DNA of 64,000 nt from Trachythela sp. YZ-2020 (lineage: Eukaryota; Cnidaria; Anthozoa; Malacalcyonacea; Clavulariidae), in assembly GCA_016169945.1 (NCBI GenBank), contig JADLSH010000388.1:1894001-1958000 (forward strand). The letters are read 5' to 3'. The translations under genes were made by a program, and so were the position numbers. Of this stretch, positions 10,897 to 20,780 are shown one piece after another; position 1 is the first letter of the stretch; each line of letters begins with the position of its first letter. Under the pieces are notes generated by a model, which worked only from the letters and a program-made list of their open reading frames with translations, was not told the DNA's origin and did not search any database.

Positions 10897-11892
10897 GCAA
10901 ACCAATTGTCATTGTGCTGGGATTATAATTTGCCTGCCAACTTGCAGGTTAACTACACTGACTATTACAGTACTACAGTAGTCAACAAAACTAACTTGAC
11001 TATTACGACACTAGTCGCCAAAACCAACTTGGCTATTCAGTATTGCTATAGTAGTTTGCAACTATTAACAAGGTTACAGTAACTCTGTTTCATGACCTCC
11101 TTATCAACATGTTATCATCGCAAGGCAAACAAGATCTCCCTATCAATGAAGAGAACATAACATCCTTCCTTTTTGAATTGCCAGTAATAAGTAGTGTGAC
11201 ATACAACAATAAAAGCAAGATTGTAGAATCAATCTCTATCTAACATTTATACCTGTATTATGTTGAAGTGTGGACAAGGTTAAAAAACTATTTTGTTCGG
11301 TTATCAGAATTATTACTCAGTATTGTGAACTTATATTCAATATACTTGAAGTGTTGACAAATGTGAAACATTTTTGTTGAGTAAAGTTGTGAAGTTAAGA
11401 TTGAAGTTAAAGAAAATAAATAATTAAAGAAAGTGTGTTATCGCTCTATGTTTCACGTATTGAAATAAGTTGATCACAGTGAGGATCTAATCAAAAACAT
11501 TTCAGTTCTTTTAATCGCCATTTACCACTTGGTTTAAGCCCACGCCTTCTATTCCAGGACTTCGAAATCCTCTCGCATCCCATCCCAACAATGCGGATCA
11601 TTTAAGCAAACGGCCCTTTAATGAAACAGGTTCATGATTGAAAAATAGATATAATTTAACATTGACAAATCATCGTTAAAAACTACGATTTCTTCCACCC
11701 CACAAACCTGTTTATATGTTGCATCCGTACATCTCCATTCAAACAACTATACACACAATAGACAGCGTGCCCAATGGGTACCTATTTTTTATTTTGCTCA
11801 AACATTCTATTTTGTCGTTTCTTCTAGGCTAGCCACATGTAGTCATGTACGCAGTGCGCACCTATTTTTTATTATAATACACTCACTAATAC
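10897..11892. other. no gene recognised
   Basis: AT-rich, short frames only. The right edge (ttattataatacactcactaatacc) matches 27,324-27,347 and is the target of the next MITE. Confidence 0.4.
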
Positions 11893-11895
11893 CAG

Positions 11896-12040
11896 GGGCC
11901 GGTTGTATAAAAGTCTTAACTACATTTTAACTATTCGTTTTGTAGTTAAATGGTAGTTAACTCTAAAATTCGCGATTCTGATTGGTTTACTTTCGCACTA
12001 ACTATAGTTAACTTTAACTACTTTTTTATACAACCGGCCC
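11896..12040. mobile_element. 145-bp MITE with CAG target duplication
   Basis: The termini are GGGCCGGTTGTATAAAAG and TTTTATACAACCGGCCC, flanked by CAG on both sides (11893-11895 and 12041-12043). The unoccupied target is seen at about 27,341-27,355 (ctaataccaggagga). A 3-bp target fits the PIF/Harbinger-like group; that assignment is inference. Confidence 0.8.
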
Positions 12041-12043
12041 CAG

Positions 12044-12633
12044 GAGAATAATAAATCCATGGTCCGAAAGAGCCTCCTCCGCAGGCAACTTGGTGGAAAA
12101 CGCCAGAATTGTGCAATACTTGGCAAAAATTGCGCAATAGCTTGGGAGTCAAAACTTCCGTGAGTTGCCTGCCAAAAATCGACATGTCCACTCGTGGCCT
12201 TGGGCCGTTGGGCTTATGCCTCGAATCCCTCGATGCATATCACAAATTCACAAGACCAGACTATCAATCTGCACTCTGCAGCCTTTTGGACACAGTTAAA
12301 AATTGAAATCGTTCTTTTACTGCAAAGAATTTAGACGAAAGGTAGAGTACATGTAAACGTTAATATATTTTGTTGTTAGATAATTAGTTAGCGGTGTCCT
12401 AGATCGTTATTAAAAAATAACACCCGAATGAAGTGATAGCAAAACTCTGACAGCTGCCAAATGTGGCATGAATGATCCATATATTTTCATATTAAAACTA
12501 CCCTGACTCCTGACTGTACATTCTATTAATTCTATTAGTTACTTTGAAATAAAATATAAAACCACACTGCTTCCACCAGCGAATAGAAAAAAATGGGAAG
12601 CAAGTAGGAAATAACTGACAATATATCTCAAAC
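12044..12633. other. no gene recognised
   Basis: A 65-codon frame at 12,109-12,306 has no motif I recognise and no clear splice sites. Confidence 0.35.
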
Positions 12634-12641
12634 TATATTAT

Positions 12642-13607
12642 GTTAGGGGAGGCATGAATACTCAAGTTGCCACGAGAAACGCCAATTCAGTGTGACCAGG
12701 TTTTCTGAGAGGTGATTACCAAACCAAGGGGAAAAAATTACTAAATCTGATTAATAATTGCAATCATAAATCTGCCCCCCCCCTAAAAAGATATCAAATT
12801 CCCAGGTTATTCTGATACGGGCCACAGGACGCGGGTGGTTTGGGCGTCATAGGTTTCAAAATATCACTATTTTCACAAATTGTGCATGATTGAAAATGCG
12901 GAAATGTACAATTTTGTATCATAAATAAGTAAAATACCTCCATATTAATTGAAAATTATAGGAAAACAAGGGTAAATATTCCCAACCAAATTTTCAAAAA
13001 TATTACTAAAGTAATATCATTATTAACAATTTTCCTCGTTTCTGATTGGCTAAGAACATCAAAATTTTCTCTTAATTCTTTTTACTATGGGTATTTGGGA
13101 GAAAATACCACATGTGGTATTTTCTCCCAAATACCCCTAGTAAAAATTGAGCAACGTCAATTGAGTAAAATTGAGTAAAAATTGAGTAAAAATTGTTAAT
13201 AATAATATTAATACGAAATAGCACTTGTTCTCGAAGTATTAATGAAAAATTGCACTTGTGTTTGGCGAAATATTCGTAATACCGCTCGTGCTTCGCACTC
13301 GCGGTATTACGAATATTTCGCCAAACACGCGTGCAATTTTTCATTAATACTTCTCGAACCGTGCTATTTCCTATACTAATTACCAAAAATTTCTAATTAC
13401 TAAGAAGTGCTTAAAAATCGTGAAAAATTACCAAAAGTAATTTAAATTACCACGTCTGGTCACACTGCGCCAATTTGTCGTTTGTGGGTGGGTGGGTTTT
13501 TTCTTTGACGTTTTGTCCATGGTAGTTTGACACTTTTGAAGAAGACATTCTTCAGTAATTTTCGTATTGACGTTTCTCATGGCAACTTCAGTATTGATGC
13601 CTCCCCT
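12642..13607. mobile_element. inverted-repeat element hosting a second element
   Basis: The arms start AGGGGAGGCATGAATACT / AGTATTGATGCCTCCCCT and include a cgagaaacg / cgtttctc block and tgtgaccag / ctggtcaca. TATATTAT occurs on both sides (12634-12641 and 13608-13615). The central part (13,012-13,376) is a separate two-hairpin repeat. Confidence 0.6.
13012..13376 (-). repeat. two-hairpin repeat, copy A
   Basis: Matches 35,075-35,423 in the opposite orientation. It contains a perfect 48-bp palindrome at 13,089-13,136 (half-site gggtatttgggag, centre ccacatgtgg). It also contains a stem of about 30 bp per arm around 13,258-13,326 (cgtaataccgc .. gcggtattacg). No coding capacity. Confidence 0.8.
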
Positions 13608-13615
13608 TATATTAT

Positions 13616-15060
13616 CTCGTTATCACAACTTGTGTTATTTCAACTGTTGAAGTTGGTTGTCTCCCTTGTTGAATGTTGATTGTCTTGCTGTTTTTGTATT
13701 AAATATCTCCACATTTTTTTTTTAAATTGCTGTAAACATTGCTTGAGCACGTGCTTTTTATACAGGCAGTATGTATATATGTTTGAAATTAATCTCTTGC
13801 CTAGATCCATTCCGCATTTGCACGAAACAAAGCACTGAAACAAAGCACTGAAACAGAGCTATTTTGTTGAACATTGGCCACAATCTACGGAGTTTGGATC
13901 AGAAATTCAGAATTTTTATAGTCTCCCATTGGGATACTATATCCCGTGGATATCAGGATACCGTAAATCTTCAACCCTGGTTTTAGGTTATAAGATAATT
14001 CATCTGTCAATCACACTGCACAAGCAACAAGTTCCCGAGTGCATAGTCGATCAAGACATGGTCTGGAAACTCGGCCAAAATCTTTGTTCTATCAATCGTC
14101 CAATGGCATCATATTGTCAAATCACTCAAGCGTACTGTTGAAATATTAATAAGCAAAATTTCAAATTATTTGTGCACGGTGAAGCCATCTCAACATAAAA
14201 TCTTAGCTCATTATAGACGCTTTGAAGTTTCCAGAGTTTCCAGACCATATCTCTATTGACTATATGTCCAGTGTGACTTATGTTTGGTACGAGTATTTTT
14301 CGGTATCGGTATACCGGAAAAATTATACCGATATACACTACATGCGACAATTTCAAATAAATTTCAGCCACATTTGCCTTTTCACACATCAATTTGGCAT
14401 GTGGTGTTTGATAGTACCACTCGAGCATAGACAGACATTATACAAAGACCTTGGAAAAATTTGGAGTAAAAATTGACGGGTTATATGCGCATGCGCCTAT
14501 AAAAATTCACTTATAGACGCACCCTATTTTTGTCCCCTAACCTACGCGCATGGGGTCTGGGTACGAAAATTGGCGAATCCTTTTTAATAGCGGAAAAAAC
14601 AACGTTAGTATAAACCATGGTATAAACGGTAAATGCAAATTTAATATTTTTAAAAAACTTTCCAATTTAACAACGTATAAACGGTATATTTACAAGTATT
14701 TTTAAGCAAAAAACAATAAATGTTATCACTAATTATATAAATACAATTTATAATAAAAATTAAAAAGCATTCTGTTCGTGACGGGATATAGGCGCATGCG
14801 CCTATATTTGGATATAAGCGCATGCGCCTATATCTGCGAGGCGCCTATATGCGGGGAATAGGGTATACAGTATACCAAACAGCCCTAAGTGTGACCACAA
14901 CAAGATTTGATATGCAGAAAGTAGTTCATTTTGTTCATTTTGCAGTGAAGCAGTTGGGGGGGGGGATGTTGGGCTTTGATTGGTTAACTGCCTGTGTCTC
15001 TTGTTAGCCTATTAAGCCTCGGTGCATCCTAACACAACTTACTTCAGCCTATTGTAGAAG
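13616..15060. other. no gene; imperfect inverted and CpG-palindrome repeats
   Basis: A segment with catggtctggaaactc (about 14,058) recurs inverted at about 14,229-14,250. The palindrome GCGCATGCGC occurs at about 14,487, 14,792 and 14,818 within tatagGCGCATGCGCCtata contexts. Nothing coding recognised. Confidence 0.4.
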
Positions 15061-15089
15061 GTGCTTGTAGATGGAATATTCGAACGAAA

Positions 15090-15217
15090 AATTATATACA
15101 TTTTTTAGACCTAGCCAGGAGCAGTTGCGAAAAATGCAACTTAGGCTCTCTGGCAGGAATTGAACCTGCGGCCCTGTGATTCCGGTGCAGCGCCCAAACC
15201 AACTGAGCTACAGAGCC
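15090..15217 (-). mobile_element. tRNA-derived SINE
   Basis: The tRNA-like head (15,217 down to 15,144) has a good A box TAGCTCAGTTGG (15,210-15,199) and B box GGTTCAATTCC (15,166-15,156), with a possible GGA anticodon. It has two extra bases in the 3' acceptor strand and no long variable arm. It continues into a non-tRNA body (gttgcatttttcgcaactgc) and an AT-rich tail. This is a SINE rather than a working tRNA. Confidence 0.75.
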
Positions 15218-15355
15218 CAGTTGCTGAGCACTAACCGCAAGTTCGGTATATATGATGGAGCGATGCCAGTATTAGGTATGGGAAATATCATGATTTTTTC
15301 TCCGCATCTCGTTCGATAGAACTTATTATAGTAGAGGTGCTTGTATAGATGGAAT

Positions 15356-15967
15356 ACCGTAAACCTCCGTATATAAGCCCTGCGCTTATATAGGTTCGTA
15401 AGGGTTTTTTGATGGGCTTATACACGGGGGGGCTTATATATGGGGGGGGGGGCTTATACACGGACATCATTTTGTGTTAGTAATTGTTTTTAATACGAAC
15501 CCTAAAATTTGAAAGTGAACAAATTCAAATTATGACTATAACTATAAGAAACAATGTCAGCTAGAGTGATCTGTTAGTAATTAAATGTCAGTATCACTAT
15601 CATCATCATCATCGGAAGAGCTAGTACCGGTATTAGAGCCAGAGCAGGCTTCAGAGACGTCTGTAAGTTCGTCGTCGTCTTCGTCACTGCTTTCCAAATG
15701 AAATTCTTCCTGTGGTAAGGGCATTGTATAGCTTTCTAATCCTCTGATGTTCACCTGGTCGTCTTCTGAACCATCTAGTTTGGGCTTATATTTAAGTAAG
15801 TATATGGGCTTATATTTGGGGGGGCTTATATTCGGGGGGGCTTATATTCGGAACAGTGTGCGCGTTAGTGAATGCGGTGGGCTTATATTCGGGGGGGCTT
15901 ATATTCGGGGGGGCTTATATTCGGGGGGGCTTATATTCGGGGGGGCTTATATACGGAGGTTTACGGT
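15356..15967 (-). mobile_element. deleted TA-flanked DNA transposon
   Basis: The termini are CCGTAAACCTCCGTATATAAG and its complement, with TA on both sides. Inside are seven or more units of a 17-bp repeat GGGGGGGCTTATATTCG (15,816-15,950) and, on the minus strand, the coding end of a protein with an acidic tail. This looks like a Tc1/mariner-superfamily (pogo-like) element that lost most of its transposase. Confidence 0.65.
15581..15786 (-). pseudogene. acidic C-terminus of a lost transposase
   Basis: About 68 codons are open on the minus strand, ending at TAA 15,581-15,583. They contain LPQEEFHLESSDEDDDELTD and end SSSDDDDDSDTDI. A strongly acidic tail is common at the C-terminus of pogo/Tigger-type transposases. 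The N-terminal part is gone. Confidence 0.5.
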
Positions 15968-16010
15968 ATTCGAAAGAAATATTCGTTCGAATATTCCATC
16001 TACAAGCACG

Positions 16011-16744
16011 TTCTGCTACTTCAGCATAGCCTATGGTGTATTCCTTCACTTTGTTTCTCGTGGGGGTCTATGCAATAACCTAGCTTACCCAGCATACATC
16101 ACATCCGTTTCAGGTTTTGAGTAAATTAACTTTAATTTATACAACCACGTCCAATTTCAGTGGAAGTCGATTTCATTCAAACGGCAGCGGGCAAACATGA
16201 AGTTTTCTCGCATGTCGGCTAAAATCCTAATTTCCTCACGACATTTCGCTTGACATTCAGTGGTATGCCAAACTAATTTAATGTTCACATAACCGTTCTT
16301 TGAAGCCTCTCCGTTCGCTTATCAACGCCAGACAGGTTTGCAGATGCTATTTATGCGAGTATTTGAGGGTAAACTGGAGAAGGGAAGGACGTCTAACGGT
16401 CTAACTCTACGTATGTTCTCCTTGAAATTGCGGGGTGAAATTGCGAGGTGAAATTGTGAATTTGCTGAATTTTAATTTTTTAAATTAAAAATATATGGCA
16501 ATATGCCTGGAATGCATCTGTTAAAGTAGATAATTCTCAAGCAAAACTTATATACCTTTTCACATGACAATATCATATAATTTCGCTTGTGATATTTTAT
16601 TTAGATCGTAAAAGATGTTGAACATAGGAGTAATTTAGAGTTATAAATAATAATAATATTTAATCAACATAAATACCAGTTTCGATATATATATATATAT
16701 AGATACATACATAAAAATACAAGAATACATTAATAAGAAACAAA
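16011..16744. other. no gene; (TA) microsatellite
   Basis: AT-rich. (TA)n lies at about 16,686-16,702 next to the 3' end of the LINE fragment on the minus strand. Confidence 0.4.
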
Positions 16745-17134
16745 CTAATAGTGATAGTCTACTTTTAAATGAGTTTCAAAAATTGTCAGAACATCGTAAC
16801 TATATTTTGCAACTAGAGCCATGTCTTGCGTAGCCATTATATAAGTAAAAATATCTTGATGATTAAATGAAGAGAACGAAGAATTTATTTTACAAAGATT
16901 ATTTATAAAATTAACTCTAAGATTGGTGAGCTTTGTATTGCTGCAGGACATTAAAAAATGTCGTTCGTCTCCAATTTCATTTAGATCACAATATTTACAT
17001 ACTCTATCAATGTATGAAACATTGTTGTATCGACCAGTTTCAACCGGTAATCTACGAGCTGATATTCTTAACTTTGTAATAACCTGACGATATTTGAAAT
17101 TGTGGATTAAAGATAGATATTTCTCAAGACCAAG
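16745..17134 (-). pseudogene. LINE C-terminal region fragment
   Basis: About 130 codons are open on the minus strand. They contain LRISARRLPVETGRY, then CKYCDLNEIGDERHFLMSC, a CX2C...H..C motif found C-terminal to RT in several non-LTR retrotransposon clades. There is an upstream stop at about 17,137 and no RT core. The end runs into a TATGTATC/(TA)n tail at 16,680-16,720. Autonomous function is lost. Confidence 0.65.
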
Positions 17135-17263
17135 TTAATTTTCAGTTTCTGGAATATTGCAGTCCTGCACTTCGCGGTGGTGAACATCAAACAATTTGGG
17201 TCAGCTGATCTTGTTATTCTTTCCCGGTTCTGTATTTTAAAGAGTTCGACTCGTTGCCGTTGG

Positions 17264-17382
17264 TCCGGATAGGAAACTAGTCAAAATAATAAAGCAAGAT
17301 TTGTCCGGATAGGAAACTAGTCAAAATAATAAAGCAAGATTTGTCTGGTAGGAAACTAGTCAAAATAATAAAGCAAGATTTG
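17264..17382 (+). repeat. 40-bp tandem repeat, three units
   Basis: The units at 17,264-17,303, 17,304-17,343 and 17,344-17,382 start TCCGGATAGGAAACTAGTC; the third lacks one base. Confidence 0.9.
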
Positions 17383-17434
17383 CTTTAAGACGTTATAAGA
17401 TATCCCAACTGCACTCAAAGACTGTATACCTTTA

Positions 17435-17652
17435 GCACAGAATAAGAATTAACCAGAAGGTTCACTCGGCGAAAATCTGTCCTCGAGCTATAAAACAAGT
17501 GTAATGCAACCTCGTACCCAGTTCACTCCTATACTATTTCCTATTAAAATGCTCAGCCTGCGCTCGTTTCAGATCCCTAAACAAGTGTAGCAAGCGTGAA
17601 AAAGCGTGACTAGTCTTTAGTATTAGAGTGAACCTTCTGGTTTATTCTGTGC
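17435..17652. mobile_element. 218-bp MITE with CTTTA duplication
   Basis: The arms are GCACAGAATAAGAATTAACC and its near complement, including aaccagaaggttcactc on both sides. Flanked by CTTTA (17,430-17,434 and 17,653-17,657). Confidence 0.7.
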
Positions 17653-17657
17653 CTTTA

Positions 17658-18507
17658 GTCTGTGCACAGATGTACGGTAATACAGTCTGTGAAAAATCGT
17701 GGCATTCCTTGTCGACCCCCAGCTGAGCTACACAGATCTGGGTAGTTGATTCTGATTGGTCCCCCTTGAACTTAGCAGATTCTGATTGGCTGGGCTCAAA
17801 GGTCAACAAAGTTTCGACCTTGAATTTAGTTTCGAGTTTATGTTGACAAAGCAGATATCCTCATAGAATTGCTGGTAATTTCAACTCCTCGTCGCCTGTT
17901 ATATGTTCAACCCACTGATCTGAAAATATATTTCAGATCAGTGGTTCAACCGGCTATCACATTAAATCGCTAATGCATCAGTCAAATCCAAGCGTGCCCA
18001 TCCCGCCCCCGGGCAAACCCCCGGGCTTTTGACAGTTTTCGAAAATATGCGACAAATTCCCGGGGGCAGGGTAAAAAACACGTGAAAATGCCCCGCAGCA
18101 GGGCAAAAAATCAGTAGCAAATCCCCGCCCCGGGGACAGCTGGACTGTTTGGCTAAGAAGAGTAGGTTATCCAACTACCTGAACATAAAGAGAATACTTT
18201 CTTCGACGTTTCGAGCGAATGCCCTCTGATTAATATATCGCCCAAGTATTTCGCCTGCCAAATATTGTGCGTCATACTCTAGCGCGTTTTGCTGTCGTCA
18301 TGCTCTAGCGCAATATTTTTTAAAGTTTGCGGTGTGGTTCGAATTTATGCGTTTGTAGTGGTTTTTGAAATAAAACAGAAAAACTATATATATATATATG
18401 ACGGTATTTAGTGTTTGTTTCACGAAATTAATAATATCCAGATTATACACATGATTAACTTATTGCAATATTATTAGCCCTCCACTCACCAGCTATCTTA
18501 GAATTAC
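17658..18507. other. no gene; GC-rich cccgggc patches
   Basis: 17,998-18,145 has several CCCCGGGCAAA-type segments; similar ones occur at 25,060-25,110 and 58,327-58,345. A fragment of the TTCGAGCGAA MITE family is at 18,200-18,232. (TA)n is at about 18,386-18,400. Confidence 0.4.
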
Positions 18508-18509
18508 TA

Positions 18510-18876
18510 AGACTCCAGCCCTTGTGACACTGGACGGCGGTTTAAAAGGCGGAAGGCTGAAAACAATTCATTTTTAAATCAATGTTTCGGTTTCGATACG
18601 GATGTACGTAGTATCAAAATCAATATCGCGTGATGTTAAGTTCAGGGTCATGGTCATGATAATCCGATAATTATTAATTTATACATGTGCATACCAAAGT
18701 GCACGAACTAATTAAAATGTGCTATAAATATAATATGGTATTTTTAAGTGTATGTTTCACTCAACTGCGATCTACTAGAAAAGCTTCTAGTTATCCCTAA
18801 AACAAAGCATAAATGTAAATAATAATATACCATCAGTGCAAAAAACCGCCGTCCAGTGTCACAAGGGCTGGAGTCT
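18510..18876. mobile_element. 367-bp TA-flanked inverted-repeat element
   Basis: Arms of about 45 bp start AGACTCCAGCCCTTGTGACA, with TA on each side (18,508-18,509 and 18,877-18,878). No transposase. It sits exactly at the edge of a PLE terminal-repeat fragment. Confidence 0.75.
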
Positions 18877-18878
18877 TA

Positions 18879-18955
18879 GGTAAGCGAAAATGTATAATTT
18901 GCTCTAACTATATGTTGTCGAGCACTCTTTGCGTTTCGTAGACCTAAACCTACAC

Positions 18956-18986
<31 letters not shown>
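18879..18986 (+). repeat. PLE family-1 terminal repeat (pLTR) fragment and (TA)n
   Basis: gtaagcgaaaa ... tttgctctaactatatg ... cctacacg is the same sequence that follows the PLE endonuclease at 24,430-24,510. It appears inverted at about 22,700-22,790. It ends in (TA)n at 18,957-18,986. Confidence 0.75.
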
Positions 18987-18987
<1 letters not shown>

Positions 18988-18990
<3 letters not shown>

Positions 18991-19262
18991 AAATTCAGAG
19001 ATTCAACAGTTTTGAATAGACATTTTATTACTAGTTAGTTTCGTGCTACACACGTATGTGTGGTACTCTTCAGACAAAATGATCTAATGACTAAGTTGTA
19101 TATACACGTAGGATTATATATCGATCTATACTATCGTTCTTGGCTATTATTGGTTAATTTGAAATTTTGACCGTTGGCATGTAAGGTTATACTTTATACT
19201 ATATACATAATATCCACTTAAGTTTAAAGTGGTTGTCAAATAATGTCCGGAAGATTTAAATA
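18988..19262 (+). repeat. left arm of outer inverted repeat around PLE family 2
   Basis: Near-identical in inverted orientation to 20,390-20,690. It includes a hammerhead-like motif on the minus strand. The arms enclose the family-2 endonuclease unit and the 28S rRNA fragment. Confidence 0.8.
19021..19081 (-). ncRNA. hammerhead ribozyme-like motif, type H2
   Basis: On the minus strand the core reads CTGAAGA (19,073-19,067), a stem II of about 24 nt with ACACA/TGTGT pairing, then GAAA (19,042-19,039). A short stem III ACT..AGT follows, and an A at the expected cleavage position. Stem I pairs CATTTTGT with ATAAAATG (8 bp, one G-U). The base of stem II has an A/C mismatch. Family knowledge: PLE terminal repeats often carry minimal type-I hammerheads. 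Confidence 0.6.
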
Positions 19263-19286
19263 TGGAAGAGGCGAAACCAGGATTCA

Positions 19287-19373
19287 TGATTAAAGTTTCA
19301 GACGTTCTCTGGTTTAAAATATTTATTATTTACGAGCTTTCGGCTGCCAGTCTGCAGTCTTCAACGGGTTGAT
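19287..19373 (+). repeat. left inner inverted repeat of PLE family 2
   Basis: About 87 bp (ttaaagtttcagacgttctc ... tcttcaacgggttgatt), perfectly or nearly inverted at 19,833-19,917. It flanks the endonuclease frame. Confidence 0.8.
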
Positions 19374-19381
19374 TAGAAGAC

Positions 19382-19696
19382 CAGACAAATGTGATTTACC
19401 AGATAAATTGCACTGATTGCACGTGGAGCTATATTGGCGAGACAGGAAGAGCGTTTAAAACACGAAGAAAAGAACACGAACGGAATGTAAAAAACTGCAA
19501 AAACGGATCTAACATTTCCAATCATGCGTGGGCAAATGATCACCGAATTGATTTTCCTAACGGGAAAATTATAGACACTGCCAGTTATCGACACAGATCA
19601 ACTTTGGAATCTTGGCATACTGCATGTACGAAAAACGCAGACAATAATGCAAAACACTTACCAGAACAATATAGGTTCTTACTTAAAAACAATTAA
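19382..19696 (+). CDS. GIY-YIG endonuclease of a second PLE lineage
   Basis: An open frame of about 105 codons reads IYQINCTDC followed by YIGETGRAFKTRRKEH, the GIY-YIG nuclease core with its conserved Arg. A later Glu (STLESWH) could be the catalytic acid. The CX2C before YIG is a usual feature of Penelope-like endonucleases. The family cuts DNA to prime reverse transcription. No RT is attached: the frame sits alone between inverted repeats (19,287-19,373 and 19,833-19,917). The first ATG is at 19,391, but the domain starts slightly upstream, so this is probably the 3' part of a longer ORF. Confidence 0.75.
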   Translation, partial: QTNVIYQINCTDCTWSYIGETGRAFKTRRKEHERNVKNCKNGSNISNHAWANDHRIDFPNGKIIDTASYRHRSTLESWHTACTKNADNNAKHLPEQYRFLLKNN

Positions 19697-19832
19697 AACT
19701 ATATCTATATATACTACATCAATGTAAATAATTATTCATCTTTTCCCGTAGGCGGAACTGTCACTGTATCTTTTGTCAGTGTATTTGTTTTTGTGTAATT
19801 GTAAACCACTGTTATTTGTTATTATTCATTTT

Positions 19833-19917
19833 AATCAACCCGTTGAAGACTGCAGACTGGCAGCCGAAAGCTCGTAAATAATAAATATTTTAAACCAGAG
19901 AACGTCTGAAACTTTAA
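19833..19917 (+). repeat. right inner inverted repeat of PLE family 2
   Basis: Inverted match to 19,287-19,373, so the endonuclease unit is a mini-element of about 630 bp. Confidence 0.8.
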
Positions 19918-20405
19918 TGTCCGGAAGGTTTAATTATTGTAAGATATATAAGATTAGTTTAAAGAGCTGCGTTAAAAATCATGTTACAAAGTTCCTAAAT
20001 AAGAATTTAGTGGCGTGTCTGCTGCCACAAGATGACACTAGTTCGTTGCGTTTGTTCAGAGTGGCCAGAGAAGGTTCGCAAATAATAAAGTACTTCTCCC
20101 ATAGACATAAACTACATTTAGAGGATCCGTTGCTGTAGGGGCGGGCTTGTTTCAGAACCGCGTCGATTACAACATCACAACATCACACAAACTGTGAAAG
20201 CATGGCCTATCGATCCCTTAGTCTTTATGAGTTTTAAGCTAGGGGTGTCAGAAAAGTTACCACAGGGATAACCCCATTTTCATTCGAAGGTTGCACTTTC
20301 CGCCCACCCGTCCCACCCTGCTCCTTGCACGAAAATATATGATTTTTAACGCAGCTCTTTAAACTAATCTTATATATCTTACAATAATTAAACCTTCCGG
20401 GACAT
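19916..20405. repeat. third nested inverted repeat
   Basis: gtccggaaggtttaattatt ... gctgcgttaaaaatcatg (19,918-19,983) recurs inverted at 20,338-20,400. The space between contains the 28S rRNA fragment. The short open frames here are not genes. Confidence 0.7.
20186..20272 (+). rRNA. 28S rRNA fragment (domain V), diverged
   Basis: About 87 bp match the conserved large-subunit rRNA segment ACTGTGAAAGC.TGGCCTATC ... GTGTCAGAAAAGTTACCACA ... GGGATAAC, which lies in the peptidyl-transferase domain. Several conserved bases are changed (for example catggcc, aggggtgtca), so it is a pseudo-fragment. It breaks off just after GGGATAAC, inside the PLE inverted repeats. Confidence 0.75.
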
Positions 20406-20690
20406 GTTTTTTGTACATTATTTGACAACCACTTTAAACTTAAGTGGATATTATGTATATAGTATAAAGTATAACCTTACATGCCACCGGTCAAAATTTC
20501 AAATTAACCAATAATAGCCAAGAACGATAGTATAGATCGATATATAATCCTACGTGTATATACAACTTAGTCATTAGATCATTTTGTCTGAAGAGTACCA
20601 CACATACGTGTGTAGCACGAAACTAACTCTCTGAAACTAACTAGTAATAAAATGTCTATTCAAAACTGTTGAATCTCTGAATTTTAACTA
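20390..20690 (-). repeat. right arm of outer inverted repeat around PLE family 2
   Basis: Inverted copy of 18,988-19,262, differing by a few substitutions and a 14-bp duplication near 20,625-20,640. Confidence 0.8.
20580..20654 (+). ncRNA. hammerhead-like motif H2, with insertion
   Basis: CTGAAGA (20,588-20,594), the same stem II, then GAAA (20,619-20,622). A 14-bp duplication (ctgaaactaactc type) is inserted where stem III should be, so this copy is probably inactive. Stem I partners are present at 20,580-20,587 and about 20,647-20,654. Confidence 0.5.
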
Positions 20691-20780
20691 TATTATGCTC
20701 TGGTTCTCCATTGAGCACTCTGCAAACGGTTTTTACTATATCGTCTATAGTCTATATATATATATATATATATAGTCAAA

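Larger units (their letters stand above)
15061..16010. mobile_element. outer inverted repeat with nested insertions
   Basis: The arms GTGCTTGTAGATGGAATAT (15,061) and its complement (about 15,988-16,010) enclose a tRNA-derived SINE and a TA-flanked transposon. A partial copy of the arm also sits at about 15,338. Confidence 0.45.

Noticed and set aside
12109..12306. Small gene with MSTRGLGPLG-type sequence
   Set aside because: No family recognised and no splice or promoter support; could be an eroded mobile-element frame.
15144..15217. Functional tRNA (possible GGA anticodon) on the minus strand
   Set aside because: The acceptor 3' strand has two extra bases, a Ser tRNA would need a long variable arm, and the sequence continues into a SINE-type body and AT tail.
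20234..20428. Minus-strand open frame overlapping the 28S fragment
   Set aside because: It is antisense to rRNA and repeat sequence, a classic false protein prediction.
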